Positions 15,868-25,227 of a stretch of DNA of 64,000 nt are shown piece by piece. Location of the stretch: the NCBI RefSeq assembly GCF_003574295.1, contig NZ_BHGK01000001.1, positions 1 to 64,000 of the forward strand. Direction: 5' to 3'. The notes under the pieces were generated by a model that did no database searches, had not been told where the DNA came from, and worked only from the letters and a program-made list of their open reading frames with translations. How positions within the stretch are numbered: position 1 is the first letter of the stretch; every line of letters starts with the position of its first letter. The DNA is from Mediterraneibacter butyricigenes (GTDB lineage Bacteria > Bacillota > Clostridia > Lachnospirales > Lachnospiraceae). The translations under genes were made by a program, and so were the position numbers.

Positions 15868-16206
15868 ATGAAAACGACTTACCGTATTGGTTTTTTTCTG
15901 GGAATCTTTTTCCTTTTATTCCTGCTGGGAATCGGGTTTCAGTGGAGTTATCAGTACGCCAGAGAAAAGAGTACGCCCATTCCGAGTGTACAGGCAGAGG
16001 GATCTGCCCAAAAGAACGAGGGTTACTATCTGATGGAATTAAACGGATATGTAACCGTCTATTTTTCGGACAAAACAACAATATTTGAATATACCAATAT
16101 TCCTGTGGACAAACTTTCAGATGATTTAAAATCAGAGATCCGTACAGGAAAATATCTGGAATCCCAAACAGAGGTCTACGGATTCCTTGAAAATTATTCC
16201 AGTTAA
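15868..16206 (+). CDS. Membrane-anchored small protein, unknown function
   Basis: A 112-residue protein with an N-terminal hydrophobic anchor (about residues 7-26, IGFFLGIFFLLFLLGIGF) and a short linker. A compact outer domain, GYYLMELNGYVTVYFSD...TNIPVDKLSDDLKSEIRTGKYLESQTEVYGFLENYSS, completes it. The last part resembles the small C-terminal domain found in BofC-type forespore proteins, but I cannot confirm this by eye. Similar short proteins are frequent in Lachnospiraceae. It has an AAAGGAG site and stands 52 bases after the flippase gene, so co-transcription is possible. Confidence 0.65.
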   Translation: MKTTYRIGFFLGIFFLLFLLGIGFQWSYQYAREKSTPIPSVQAEGSAQKNEGYYLMELNGYVTVYFSDKTTIFEYTNIPVDKLSDDLKSEIRTGKYLESQTEVYGFLENYSS

Positions 16207-16237
16207 ATCTGGGAGATTTGTAGAAAAGAGGTTAAGT

Positions 16238-16459
16238 ATGAACGAACAAAAGATTGCAAGAATCAATGAATTGTACCGGAAGTCAAAAGCAGAGGGACTG
16301 ACAGATACAGAAAAAATGGAGCAGAAGATCCTGAGGCAGGAATATCTGGACTCTGTCCGCCGGAATTTACGCAGCCAGTTGAATCAGATCGATATCGAGG
16401 AAAAGGACGGATCCATTACCAATCTGGGAGCAAAATATGGAACAAAAAAAGGACATTAG
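16238..16459 (+). CDS. DUF896 (YnzC-like) protein
   Basis: A 73-residue protein MNEQKIARINELYRKSKAEGL followed by LTDTEKMEQKILRQEYLDSVRRNLRSQL, the two-helix DUF896/UPF0291 signature found in B. subtilis YnzC, a LexA-regulon neighbour of unknown function. The start at 16238 is chosen for its AAAGAGG site; an in-frame ATG at 16187 lies inside the preceding gene. Its end overlaps the next gene by 23 bases. Confidence 0.9.
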   Translation: MNEQKIARINELYRKSKAEGLTDTEKMEQKILRQEYLDSVRRNLRSQLNQIDIEEKDGSITNLGAKYGTKKGH

Positions 16460-16994
16460 AAAAAGGATCCTGAAAAAGCGGTCTCAGTTAAGCGAGAAAC
16501 TCTGGGAAGAATACAGTGCCTCCATTGCAACTCTTCTGATCAGCCATCCAATTTTCGAAGAGGCGGAGATTGTCTATGGGTATATGCCCATTCGAAACGA
16601 AGTGGATACCCTGCCGATTTTGGAGGAAGCATTCAGACTCCACAAAAAAGTTGCATTGCCGAAAGTGCTATCCAAAACAGAAATGCAGTTCTTTGAAGTG
16701 GAATCCTTTCAGGAACTGACTCCGGGCGCTTATGGAATCTTAGAACCACAGACCGAACATCCTGCAATGGCGGAAGAGGGACTGATGTTGATGCCTGGAG
16801 CCTGTTTTGACCGTGAACTGCATCGGATCGGATATGGCGGAGGATATTATGATCGCTTTCTGGAAGCACATCCACATTTTACTACGGCGGCACTTGCTTT
16901 TACGTTACAATGTCTGGAGCAGATTCCATGGGATCCGCATGATATCCGACCGGAATACCTGTTTACGGAACAAGAGATAAGGAGCAGAACATGA
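16437..16994 (+). CDS. 5-formyltetrahydrofolate cyclo-ligase
   Basis: This enzyme converts 5-formyl-THF to 5,10-methenyl-THF using ATP, returning folate to one-carbon metabolism. The 185-residue protein shows the N-terminal substrate region (IRKRILKKRSQLS), YGYMPIRNEVDTLPIL near residue 45, and the C-terminal ATP motif IGYGGGYYDRFL near 125. Length and motifs match the family. The start overlaps the DUF896 gene and the stop overlaps the next ORF by four bases, so the three are one transcript. Confidence 0.93.
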   Translation: MEQKKDIRKRILKKRSQLSEKLWEEYSASIATLLISHPIFEEAEIVYGYMPIRNEVDTLPILEEAFRLHKKVALPKVLSKTEMQFFEVESFQELTPGAYGILEPQTEHPAMAEEGLMLMPGACFDRELHRIGYGGGYYDRFLEAHPHFTTAALAFTLQCLEQIPWDPHDIRPEYLFTEQEIRSRT

Positions 16995-17173
16995 ATCAAA
17001 ATTTACCCAAAGACCCTGTGATGCTGTTAAGTGTGATCAATACAAATCTGAGAGATTTTTACCCGGATCTTGACACGTTGTGTCAGGAACTCCAGTTAGA
17101 CAAGGAAACGCTGATTCAGACATTAGAGAAGATTGATTACGAGTATGATGCAGCGCAGAATCAGTTTATCTGA
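16991..17173 (+). CDS. DUF4250 small protein
   Basis: A 60-residue protein, LPKDPVMLLSVINTNLRDFYPDLDTLCQELQLDKETLIQTLEKIDYEYD, with the pattern of DUF4250, a short conserved family of Firmicutes and gut anaerobes with no known function. The helical pattern near the middle could be a winged-helix-like fold. It starts in the ATGA overlap with the cyclo-ligase gene, so it is probably translationally coupled. Confidence 0.8.
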   Translation: MNQNLPKDPVMLLSVINTNLRDFYPDLDTLCQELQLDKETLIQTLEKIDYEYDAAQNQFI

Positions 17174-17258
17174 ATATCGTGTGGAGCATGGAGCAGGATG
17201 TATATCTTGCGGAAAATCACTATGGTTGGAATAATATAAAAGAAATGAGCAGAAGAAG

Positions 17259-18731
17259 ATGAAAAACGAAGAGAGAAATCGGTCCATTGAAGAACTGATC
17301 GAGGAAATGGATCTACATAAAGAAGCACCGGAAGAAGAACCTTTCCGGCAGTATTATTTTATCAAGAAGGCGAGAGCCTATTATCAGGAGCTGTCCCGCC
17401 AAGAGGGAAGACCTCTGACTTACTGTGTCACGACCTTTGGCTGTCAGATGAACGCCAGAGATTCGGAAAAGCTTTCCGGAATCTTAGAAGAAATCGGGTA
17501 TGTGGAAGAAGCAGAGGAGACGAAAGCGGATTTTGTAATTTTCAATACCTGTACAGTGCGGGAAAACGCCAATCAGAAAGTGTATGGTCGACTGGGACAA
17601 CTGGGACACATCAAAAAAAGCAAGCCTCACATGATGATTGCAATCTGTGGCTGTATGATGCAGGAAGCGGAAGAAGTAGAGACCATCCGAAAAAGTTACC
17701 GTCATGTAGATCTGATTTTCGGAACCCACAATATTTTCAAATTTGCAGAGTTATTTACTCAGGCACTCCAGAGTCACAAACTGGTGGTGGATGTATGGAA
17801 AGATACAGACCGGATCGTAGAGGATCTTCCGGTGGATCGTAAATATCTGTTTAAATCCGGTGTCAATATCATGTTTGGCTGTAACAATTTCTGCAGTTAC
17901 TGTATTGTACCGTATGTGCGGGGACGGGAGCGTAGCAGGAATCCGGAGGATATCATAAAAGAAATCCGTCAACTGGTTGCAGATGGCGTCGTGGAGGTCA
18001 TGCTTCTGGGACAGAATGTAAATTCTTACGGAAAGACGCTGGAATCCCCCATCAGCTTTGCAGAACTGTTACGACAGATCGAACAGATCGAGGGCTTAAA
18101 GCGGATCCGTTTTATGACATCCCATCCGAAGGATCTGTCTGATGAACTGATCGAAGTGATGAGTCAGTCCCCAAAAATCTGCCGTCACCTTCATCTGCCG
18201 GTTCAGGCCGGAAGCACACGGATCCTGAAAGAAATGAACCGTCGTTATACCAAAGAAGATTATCTGGCACTGGTAAACCGTTTGAAGGAGAAGATGCCGG
18301 ATCTGTCACTGACCACGGACATTATGGTAGGATTTCCGGGGGAGACAGAAGAAGATTTTGAGGAGACGCTGGATGTGGTAAGAAAGGTTCGCTATGACAG
18401 TGCATTTACCTTTATTTATTCCAAACGAAGCGGAACTCCGGCGGCAAAGATGGACAATCAGGTTCCGGAAGATGTGGTAAAAGAACGGTTCCAGCGACTG
18501 TTGAAAGAAGTACAGACCATTTCTGCGGAGGTCTGTAAAGAGCAGGCAGGAACAACGCAGGAGGTCCTGGTAGAAGAAATCAATGACCATATGGACGGAT
18601 ATGTAACCGGAAGACTGAGCAACAACCTGCTGGTACATTTTCCCGGAGACGAAAGTATGATCGGTCAGCTCGTCAAAGTTTCACTGAAAGAGAGCAAAGG
18701 ATTCTACTATATGGGAGAATTGGTACATTAA
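17259..18731 (+). CDS. miaB: tRNA-2-methylthio-N6-isopentenyladenosine synthase MiaB
   Basis: MiaB is a radical SAM methylthiotransferase acting on i6A37 of tRNAs; MiaA, which makes i6A, is encoded 7 kb downstream. The 490-residue protein has the N-terminal UPF0004 domain with cysteines in TFGCQMNARDSE, FNTCTVRENA and ICGCMMQ. The radical SAM CxxxCxxC motif (GCNNFCSYCIVPYVRGRERSR) lies near residue 210, and a C-terminal TRAM domain follows. The extra N-terminal stretch of about 45 residues before the first domain is usual in Firmicutes. Confidence 0.96.
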   Translation: MKNEERNRSIEELIEEMDLHKEAPEEEPFRQYYFIKKARAYYQELSRQEGRPLTYCVTTFGCQMNARDSEKLSGILEEIGYVEEAEETKADFVIFNTCTVRENANQKVYGRLGQLGHIKKSKPHMMIAICGCMMQEAEEVETIRKSYRHVDLIFGTHNIFKFAELFTQALQSHKLVVDVWKDTDRIVEDLPVDRKYLFKSGVNIMFGCNNFCSYCIVPYVRGRERSRNPEDIIKEIRQLVADGVVEVMLLGQNVNSYGKTLESPISFAELLRQIEQIEGLKRIRFMTSHPKDLSDELIEVMSQSPKICRHLHLPVQAGSTRILKEMNRRYTKEDYLALVNRLKEKMPDLSLTTDIMVGFPGETEEDFEETLDVVRKVRYDSAFTFIYSKRSGTPAAKMDNQVPEDVVKERFQRLLKEVQTISAEVCKEQAGTTQEVLVEEINDHMDGYVTGRLSNNLLVHFPGDESMIGQLVKVSLKESKGFYYMGELVH

Positions 18732-18806
18732 ATTAAAAAAAGCGCTCAAACTATTTCTGAGATGCTCTTTGAAAGAAGCACAAAGAAAGGGGGGCGTTTT
18801 TTTATT

Positions 18807-19259
18807 ATGAGGAAAAGGAACATTCGAAAACCGGTGGATGAGTTTCTGTTTTTACTGGGAGTTGGCGGATCTGTTTATTATGGGGTAGAAGTGTTGTTTC
18901 GTGGATTTTCACACTGGAGTATGTTCTTACTTGGCGGTCTCTGTCTGGTCTTCTGTACAAAACAGGGGCAGTGGACACACTGGATGGATCCGCTTTGGAA
19001 ACAGATTCTGCGCTGTATGGTGTTTATCACATCCTGTGAATTTATGACAGGAATCCTGGTGAATAAAATTTTCCAATGGCAGATCTGGGATTACAGCCGG
19101 ATGCCGGGGCAGCTTCTCGGACAGATTTGCGTACCTTTTTCCCTGATCTTCGGCTGTCTGAGTATTTTCGGCAGTTACTTTGGTGGCTTTCTCTCATATT
19201 TTTTATACAGGGAAGAACGTCCAAAGATCATTCTTTCTCAGAAAAGGCGGCAATCTTGA
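18807..19259 (+). CDS. Putative ABC-transporter type IV (CmpB-like) membrane protein
   Basis: A membrane protein of about 150 residues with four hydrophobic segments. The central motif CEFMTGILVNKIFQWQIWDYSRMPGQLLGQICVPFSLIF matches the family called putative ABC-transporter type IV, named from sequence, whose biochemical role is unproven. ATG 18807 is preferred because a purine-rich AAAGGGGGG site lies upstream; ATG 18762 has none. It sits between miaB and mutS without an obvious functional link. The C-terminus is basic (KIILSQKRRQS). Confidence 0.75.
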   Translation: MRKRNIRKPVDEFLFLLGVGGSVYYGVEVLFRGFSHWSMFLLGGLCLVFCTKQGQWTHWMDPLWKQILRCMVFITSCEFMTGILVNKIFQWQIWDYSRMPGQLLGQICVPFSLIFGCLSIFGSYFGGFLSYFLYREERPKIILSQKRRQS

Positions 19260-19284
19260 AAGATTTTTTTATTCGTGTTAGAAT
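19256..19284 (+). promoter_or_regulatory. Promoter of mutS-mutL-miaA
   Basis: TTGAAA (-35) and TAGAAT (-10) are 17 bases apart, overlapping the end of the preceding gene and 75 bases before mutS. Confidence 0.65.
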
Positions 19285-19358
19285 GCAAAGTGTATTTTTA
19301 TGCTTAAACGTAAATATTTAAAATAAATGTTGATACAAAGGACAAACAAGGAGATTCC

Positions 19359-22016
19359 ATGAAAAAAGAAAACACAATGACCCCTATGATGCAGCAATAT
19401 ATGAAAACGAAAGAGGAATATAAAGACTGTATCTTATTTTACAGACTGGGGGATTTTTACGAGATGTTTTTTGAGGATGCGCTGACCGCATCCAAAGAAC
19501 TTGAGATCACCCTGACAGGAAAAAACTGTGGAATGGAAGAGCGCGCTCCCATGTGTGGCGTGCCTTTTCATGCTGTGGACTCTTATCTGAACAAACTGGT
19601 CTCCAGAGGATACAAAGTGGCTATCTGTGAGCAGGTCGAAGATCCGAAACTGGCAAAAGGCATCGTAAAACGGGAAGTGGTACGTGTCGTGACCCCTGGA
19701 ACCAATACAGACATTCAGGCATTGGATGAATCCAGGAATAATTATATTATGTGTATTGTTTATCTGGATGATCGTTACGGAATCGCCATTGCCGATGTTT
19801 CAACCGGGGATTATTTCGTAACGGAACTTTCAGATAGTACCAGATTAAAAGATGAACTGTTTAAATTTATGCCGACTGAGATCATCTGTAACGAAGCCTT
19901 TTATATGAGTGGAATGGATATGGAAGATCTGAGAGAGCGTCTGGGCATTACGATCTCTGCACTGGATTCCTGGTATTTTGATGATGATCTGTGCAAAAAT
20001 AAACTGACAGAACATTTCCATGCTGCCAATATGCAGGCACTGGGACTGGAAGATTTTAACTGCGGCTCCATCAGTGCAGGGGCACTTCTGATCTACCTGT
20101 ACGAGACACAGAAAAATTCTCTGGCACATCTGACCCATATTCAGGTTTATACTACCGGGGCCTATATGTTGCTCGACAGTTCTACCCGACGGAATCTGGA
20201 ACTCTGCGAAACACTGCGCGAGAAACAAAAACGAGGGTCTCTTCTCTGGGTACTGGATAAGACAAAAACCGCGATGGGAGCCCGTGCCCTCAGAAAATAT
20301 ATCGAACAGCCACTGGTAGACAAGAAAGAGATTCTGAAACGACAGGATGCGGTAGAAGAATTAAAGGAAAATGCAATTTCCAGAGAGGAACTTCGGGAAT
20401 ATTTAGGTCCGGTCTATGATCTGGAACGACTGATCACCAAGATCACCTATCAGTCCGCCAATCCGAGAGACATGCTTGCATTTAAAAATTCACTGGCTAT
20501 GCTGCCTTCTGTCAGATATATTCTGGAGGAAATGCAGTCAGAATTATTGCAGACGCTGTATCAGGATCTGGATCCGCTGGAGGACCTCTGTCAGTTGATC
20601 GAACATGCCATTGCGGAAGAACCACCGATTGCTATGCGGGATGGCGGAATCATCCGGGAGGGCTTTGATTCGGAAGTGGATCGTCTGAAAAAAGCGAGAA
20701 CGGAAGGAAAGACCTGGCTTGCAAAACTGGAAGCAGAAGAACGGGAAAAGACTGGGATTAAGAATTTAAAGATTAAATACAATAAAGTGTTCGGCTATTA
20801 TCTGGAAGTGACCAATTCTTTCAAGGATAAGGTACCGGATTATTATACCAGAAAACAGACACTTGCCAATGCGGAACGCTACATTACACCGGAACTAAAA
20901 GAACTGGAAGATACCATTCTCGGGGCGGAGGACAAATTGTGTGCCCTGGAATATGATCTGTATTGTCAGGTCCGGGATTCTGTAGGTGCAGAAGTAGAGC
21001 GGATCCAGAAAACAGCCAAAGCAGTGGCACATCTGGACGCCATCGCTTCCCTTGCACTTGTTGCGGAACGCAATAACTATGTGCGCCCGAAATTAAATGA
21101 AAAAGGAATCATCGATATCAAAAACGGACGCCATCCGGTGGTGGAGTGCATGATTCCGAACGATATGTTTATCGCAAATGATACCTATCTGGACGACAAA
21201 AAGCACCGGATCTCCATCATAACCGGACCGAACATGGCAGGAAAATCCACTTATATGCGTCAGTCTGCGCTGATTGTGCTGATGGCACAGATCGGGTCCT
21301 TTGTTCCGGCAACTGCTGCCAACATCGGACTGGTAGACAGGATCTTCACCAGGGTAGGGGCTTCCGATGATCTGGCATCGGGACAGAGTACCTTTATGGT
21401 GGAGATGACAGAAGTCGCTAACATTTTACGAAATGCTACCAGCAAAAGTCTTCTGGTCTTAGATGAAATCGGACGTGGAACCAGTACCTTTGATGGCTTA
21501 AGTATTGCCTGGGCGGTTGTGGAGTATATCAGTGATCCGAAGCTTCTTGGGGCGAAAACACTGTTTGCTACCCATTATCACGAGCTGACGGAACTGGAAG
21601 GAAAGATCGATAACGTCAATAATTACTGTATCGCAGTAAAAGAAAAGGGAGATGACATCGTATTTTTACGGAAGATTGTTGCCGGAGGTGCGGATAAAAG
21701 TTATGGAATCCAGGTAGCGAAGCTGGCAGGAGTTCCGGATCTGGTGATTGAACGGGCGAAAGAGATCGTAGAAGAACTTTCCGACGAGGATATTACCACG
21801 CGGGTACAGGAGATTTCCTCCAAAGCACAGGTCCCGAAACGTAAGAAAGTGAAACGTTACGATGAAGTGGATATGGCACAGTTTTCGCTGTTTGACACGG
21901 TGAAAGACGATGATGTCCTGACCGAATTAAAGGAACTTGATGTATCCAATATGACACCGATGGATGCTTTAAATACAATTTACCGGCTGCAGAATAAACT
22001 GAAAAATCGCTGGTAA
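19359..22016 (+). CDS. mutS: DNA mismatch repair protein MutS
   Basis: MutS recognises mismatches and loops in new DNA. The 885-residue protein has the mismatch-contacting motif GDFYEMFFEDA near residue 27, the connector and lever domains, and the C-terminal ATPase with Walker A GPNMAGKSTYMRQ near 630. The Walker B motif LVLDEIGRGTSTFDG and the signature GQSTFMVEM follow. Length and domain order match bacterial MutS1. A good promoter precedes it and mutL follows after 55 bases. Confidence 0.97.
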   Translation: MKKENTMTPMMQQYMKTKEEYKDCILFYRLGDFYEMFFEDALTASKELEITLTGKNCGMEERAPMCGVPFHAVDSYLNKLVSRGYKVAICEQVEDPKLAKGIVKREVVRVVTPGTNTDIQALDESRNNYIMCIVYLDDRYGIAIADVSTGDYFVTELSDSTRLKDELFKFMPTEIICNEAFYMSGMDMEDLRERLGITISALDSWYFDDDLCKNKLTEHFHAANMQALGLEDFNCGSISAGALLIYLYETQKNSLAHLTHIQVYTTGAYMLLDSSTRRNLELCETLREKQKRGSLLWVLDKTKTAMGARALRKYIEQPLVDKKEILKRQDAVEELKENAISREELREYLGPVYDLERLITKITYQSANPRDMLAFKNSLAMLPSVRYILEEMQSELLQTLYQDLDPLEDLCQLIEHAIAEEPPIAMRDGGIIREGFDSEVDRLKKARTEGKTWLAKLEAEEREKTGIKNLKIKYNKVFGYYLEVTNSFKDKVPDYYTRKQTLANAERYITPELKELEDTILGAEDKLCALEYDLYCQVRDSVGAEVERIQKTAKAVAHLDAIASLALVAERNNYVRPKLNEKGIIDIKNGRHPVVECMIPNDMFIANDTYLDDKKHRISIITGPNMAGKSTYMRQSALIVLMAQIGSFVPATAANIGLVDRIFTRVGASDDLASGQSTFMVEMTEVANILRNATSKSLLVLDEIGRGTSTFDGLSIAWAVVEYISDPKLLGAKTLFATHYHELTELEGKIDNVNNYCIAVKEKGDDIVFLRKIVAGGADKSYGIQVAKLAGVPDLVIERAKEIVEELSDEDITTRVQEISSKAQVPKRKKVKRYDEVDMAQFSLFDTVKDDDVLTELKELDVSNMTPMDALNTIYRLQNKLKNRW

Positions 22017-22071
22017 ATTCGATACAGTCTGATGAGCAATATTTACCCAAGATACATATAAAGGAGTCGAA

Positions 22072-24231
22072 ATGAGTAAAATTCAGGTATTAGATCAGAT
22101 CACTATCGATCAGATCGCGGCCGGAGAAGTGATTGAACGCCCGGCTTCCGTGGTAAAAGAACTGGTAGAAAATGCAATCGATGCCGGATCTTCTTCCGTT
22201 ACGGTGGAGATTCAGGAAGGTGGAATTGCATTGATCCGGATTGCGGATAATGGATGCGGGATTGCAAGAGAAGATGTCCCGAATGCATTTTTACGCCATT
22301 CCACCAGTAAAATCCGTTCCATTCAGGATCTGTCCCATGTAGGCTCCCTGGGATTTCGAGGGGAGGCTCTGTCCAGCATTGCCGCAGTTTCACAGGTGGA
22401 GCTGCGTACAAAGACTGCGGATGATCTGTTTGGAACCCATTATTTAATCGAGGGAGGCACGGAGAAAAAGATGGAAGAGATTGGTGCAACAGACGGAACC
22501 ACATTCCTGATCCGTCAATTGTTCTACAATATTCCCGCCAGAAGAAAATTCTTAAAAACTCCGATGACGGAAGCCAGTCATGTCAATGATGTATTGATGC
22601 GTCTGGCACTTTCCCATCCGGAGATCGCCTTTCGCTTTGTCAATAACGGTCAGGAGAAGTTGCGGACATCCGGGAATGGAAAAATCAAAGATGTGATCTA
22701 TCAGCTTTACGGAAGAGATGTAGCCGCCAATCTGCTGGAAATTCATTATGAAAAAAACGGAATCCGGCTGGATGGATTTTTGGGAAAACCAATTATTTCC
22801 CGCGGAAACAGAACCTATGAAAATTATTTTATCAACGGCCGATATATCCGCAGCGGTATGGTTTCAAAGGCCATTGAGGACGGTTACAAGGATTTTATGA
22901 TGCAGCACAAATTCCCGTTTGTAGTGCTTTACCTGTCCCTGCCACCGGAAGAGACGGATGTAAATGTGCATCCGACCAAGATGGAAGTCCGGTTTCATAA
23001 CCAGCAGGCGGTTTATGGGACGCTGATGGAAGGGGTTCACAAAACGCTGTCTGAACCGGAACTGATCCCGTTTGTTCATCTGGAAGAAAGAAATGCCGGA
23101 AAGAAATCTGATAATTCGATGCAGTATGACATAATTCAACGGCAAATGCCGGAAATAGCACAAAATAATGCGAATAAACCTGTGGAAACTGTGGATAACA
23201 TCACAAGAAAGGATGAAGATTATTTTATTCAGAAAATGAGAGAACGGGTGCTTTCTCATTATCAGCAAAAGCCTTCCACGCCTGTTCAAAATCAGTACCG
23301 GAGCGCAGAAGAATCTTCTGGAGAATCGCAGGGAACACAGCCAAAACCCTCTATGCAGTCGGATTGTGTCAGAGAAGAAAGTTCCTATCGGACCTCTGCG
23401 ATAACTGAGAAGAATCTCTTGGATTCAGGCGACAGAAATACATCAGAAAATATATCTGCATCGGAAAACTTGTCTTCGCAGGTAGCACCTAAGCCGCGTT
23501 GGGAAGAAGTCCTTACACAGTCTCAGGGTGGACAGGGACAGAACGTTGTTTCCACCGAAACCGAGGAAGCTCCTTCTTATGAAAACGAAGTGAAGGCAAA
23601 TAACGAACAGTTAAATCTGTTCGAAGAACGTTTTCTGGATCCGAAAGAAGAGCCGGATTATCAGATTATCGGACAGGTGTTCGACACATATTGGATCGTA
23701 CAGTTTAAAGAGTCCATGTACATTATCGATCAGCATGCGGCTCATGAGCGTGTCCTCTATGAAAGAACACTGGCAGAAATGAAAAACAGGGAATACACTT
23801 CTCAGATGATCAGTCCACCGATCGTATTGAGTCTGACCATGCAGGAAGAAGAAATTTTGAACCGCCACATGGATCGTTTTGAAAGAATCGGCTTTGAGAT
23901 CGAGCCCTTCGGCGGAAATGAATATGCGGTACGGGCAGTACCGGACAATCTGTTTTCCATTGCAAAAAAAGAACTGTTGCTGGAAATGCTGGATGATATG
24001 GCGGATGGTCTGAATTCTTCCATGACACCGGATCTGATCGATGAAAAAATCGCATCCATGTCCTGCAAGGCTGCGGTGAAGGGAAATCAGAGACTGTCTG
24101 CAGCGGAGGTTCAGACGTTGATCAAGGAACTTCTGACGCTGGAGAATCCATATCACTGTCCTCATGGACGACCGACGATTGTATCCATGTCCAAACGGGA
24201 ACTGGAAAAAAAGTTTAAGAGAATTGTGTAG
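22072..24231 (+). CDS. mutL: DNA mismatch repair protein MutL with endonuclease motif
   Basis: MutL links mismatch recognition to strand removal. The 719-residue protein has the N-terminal GHKL ATPase (IAAGEVIERPASVVKELVENAIDAG, DNGCGI, GFRGEALSSI) and a Ser/Gln-rich linker from about 340 to 520. The C-terminal endonuclease domain has DQHAAHERVLYE near 560, a SCKAAVKGNQRLS segment and CPHGRPT near the end. These are the metal-binding motifs of MutL proteins that nick DNA, as expected in organisms without MutH. The miaA frame begins right after the stop. Confidence 0.97.
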   Translation: MSKIQVLDQITIDQIAAGEVIERPASVVKELVENAIDAGSSSVTVEIQEGGIALIRIADNGCGIAREDVPNAFLRHSTSKIRSIQDLSHVGSLGFRGEALSSIAAVSQVELRTKTADDLFGTHYLIEGGTEKKMEEIGATDGTTFLIRQLFYNIPARRKFLKTPMTEASHVNDVLMRLALSHPEIAFRFVNNGQEKLRTSGNGKIKDVIYQLYGRDVAANLLEIHYEKNGIRLDGFLGKPIISRGNRTYENYFINGRYIRSGMVSKAIEDGYKDFMMQHKFPFVVLYLSLPPEETDVNVHPTKMEVRFHNQQAVYGTLMEGVHKTLSEPELIPFVHLEERNAGKKSDNSMQYDIIQRQMPEIAQNNANKPVETVDNITRKDEDYFIQKMRERVLSHYQQKPSTPVQNQYRSAEESSGESQGTQPKPSMQSDCVREESSYRTSAITEKNLLDSGDRNTSENISASENLSSQVAPKPRWEEVLTQSQGGQGQNVVSTETEEAPSYENEVKANNEQLNLFEERFLDPKEEPDYQIIGQVFDTYWIVQFKESMYIIDQHAAHERVLYERTLAEMKNREYTSQMISPPIVLSLTMQEEEILNRHMDRFERIGFEIEPFGGNEYAVRAVPDNLFSIAKKELLLEMLDDMADGLNSSMTPDLIDEKIASMSCKAAVKGNQRLSAAEVQTLIKELLTLENPYHCPHGRPTIVSMSKRELEKKFKRIV

Positions 24232-24240
24232 GTGATGCTT

Positions 24241-25227
24241 ATGAAGCAACCATTGATCATATTAAGCGGTCCTACGGCCGTAGGAAAAACAAAGGCATCC
24301 ATTGGGCTGGCGCATCGGCTTAACGGGGAGATCGTGTCTGCGGATTCCATGCAGGTATATAAACACATGGATATCGGCTCGGCAAAGATAAAGCCGGAAG
24401 AGATGGAGGGCGTCCCTCATCATCTGATTGATGTACTGGAACCGGAAGAAGAATTCCATGTTCAGAAATTTCAGCAGATGGCGAAGGAAGCACTCGCCAG
24501 GATTTATGCCGCCGGGCATGTGCCGATCGTTACCGGCGGTACAGGATTTTATATCCAGGCGCTGTTGTATGATATTCAGTTTACCATGGAAGAGTCAGAT
24601 CCTGCTTACAGACAGGAACTGGCAGAATATGCCCGAAAATACGGACAGGAAGCTTTGCATGAAAAACTGCGGGAAGTCGATCCGGTATCGGCAGAAAAGA
24701 TCCATGCGAACAATGTGAAACGAGTGATTCGTGCGCTGGAATATTTTCACCAGAATCAGGAACCGATTTCCAGACACAACGAAGAAGAACGAAAGAGAAC
24801 CTCTCCCTATCGTTTTGTATATTTTGTGCTGGATGATACAAGAGAACATTTGTATCAGCGGATTGATGCAAGGGTCGATCAGATGGTAGAAGACGGGCTG
24901 GTAGAAGAAGTAAAGGCCTTAAAAGCAGCCGGTTGCACCAGGGAAATGGTCTCGATGCAGGGGCTTGGCTATAAAGAAATTATGGAATATCTGGATCAGG
25001 AGATCAGTCTGGAGGAAGCAATTTATAAATTAAAACGGGATACCAGACATTTTGCAAAGCGTCAGCTTACCTGGTTCAGACGGGAACGCGACGTGACCTG
25101 GATCAATAAAGCTGATTACGGGTATCAGGAAGAACTTATTTTAGATAAAATGCTGGAAGAATGTGCGAAAGTGCAGATCTTTCCGGAAAGGAATGAAAAT
25201 GGAACAGGAAATGAAGGACATGTATGA
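24241..25227 (+). CDS. miaA: tRNA dimethylallyltransferase MiaA
   Basis: MiaA transfers dimethylallyl from DMAPP to N6 of A37 in tRNAs, the substrate for MiaB. The protein (328 residues) has the P-loop GPTAVGKTKASIGLA near residue 10, DSMQVYKHMDIGSAK, TGGTGFYIQALLYDI, and the C-terminal RQLTWFRRERDVTWI. The start is ATG 24241 with an AGGTG site; GTG 24232 and ATG 24235 immediately after the mutL stop are alternatives. Its last 29 bases overlap the next gene. The mutS-mutL-miaA order is common in Clostridia. Confidence 0.95.
   Translation: MKQPLIILSGPTAVGKTKASIGLAHRLNGEIVSADSMQVYKHMDIGSAKIKPEEMEGVPHHLIDVLEPEEEFHVQKFQQMAKEALARIYAAGHVPIVTGGTGFYIQALLYDIQFTMEESDPAYRQELAEYARKYGQEALHEKLREVDPVSAEKIHANNVKRVIRALEYFHQNQEPISRHNEEERKRTSPYRFVYFVLDDTREHLYQRIDARVDQMVEDGLVEEVKALKAAGCTREMVSMQGLGYKEIMEYLDQEISLEEAIYKLKRDTRHFAKRQLTWFRRERDVTWINKADYGYQEELILDKMLEECAKVQIFPERNENGTGNEGHV

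Noticed and set aside
23104-23600. Low-complexity Ser/Gln-rich stretch in MutL as an inserted element
   Set aside because: This is the normal variable linker between the ATPase and endonuclease domains.
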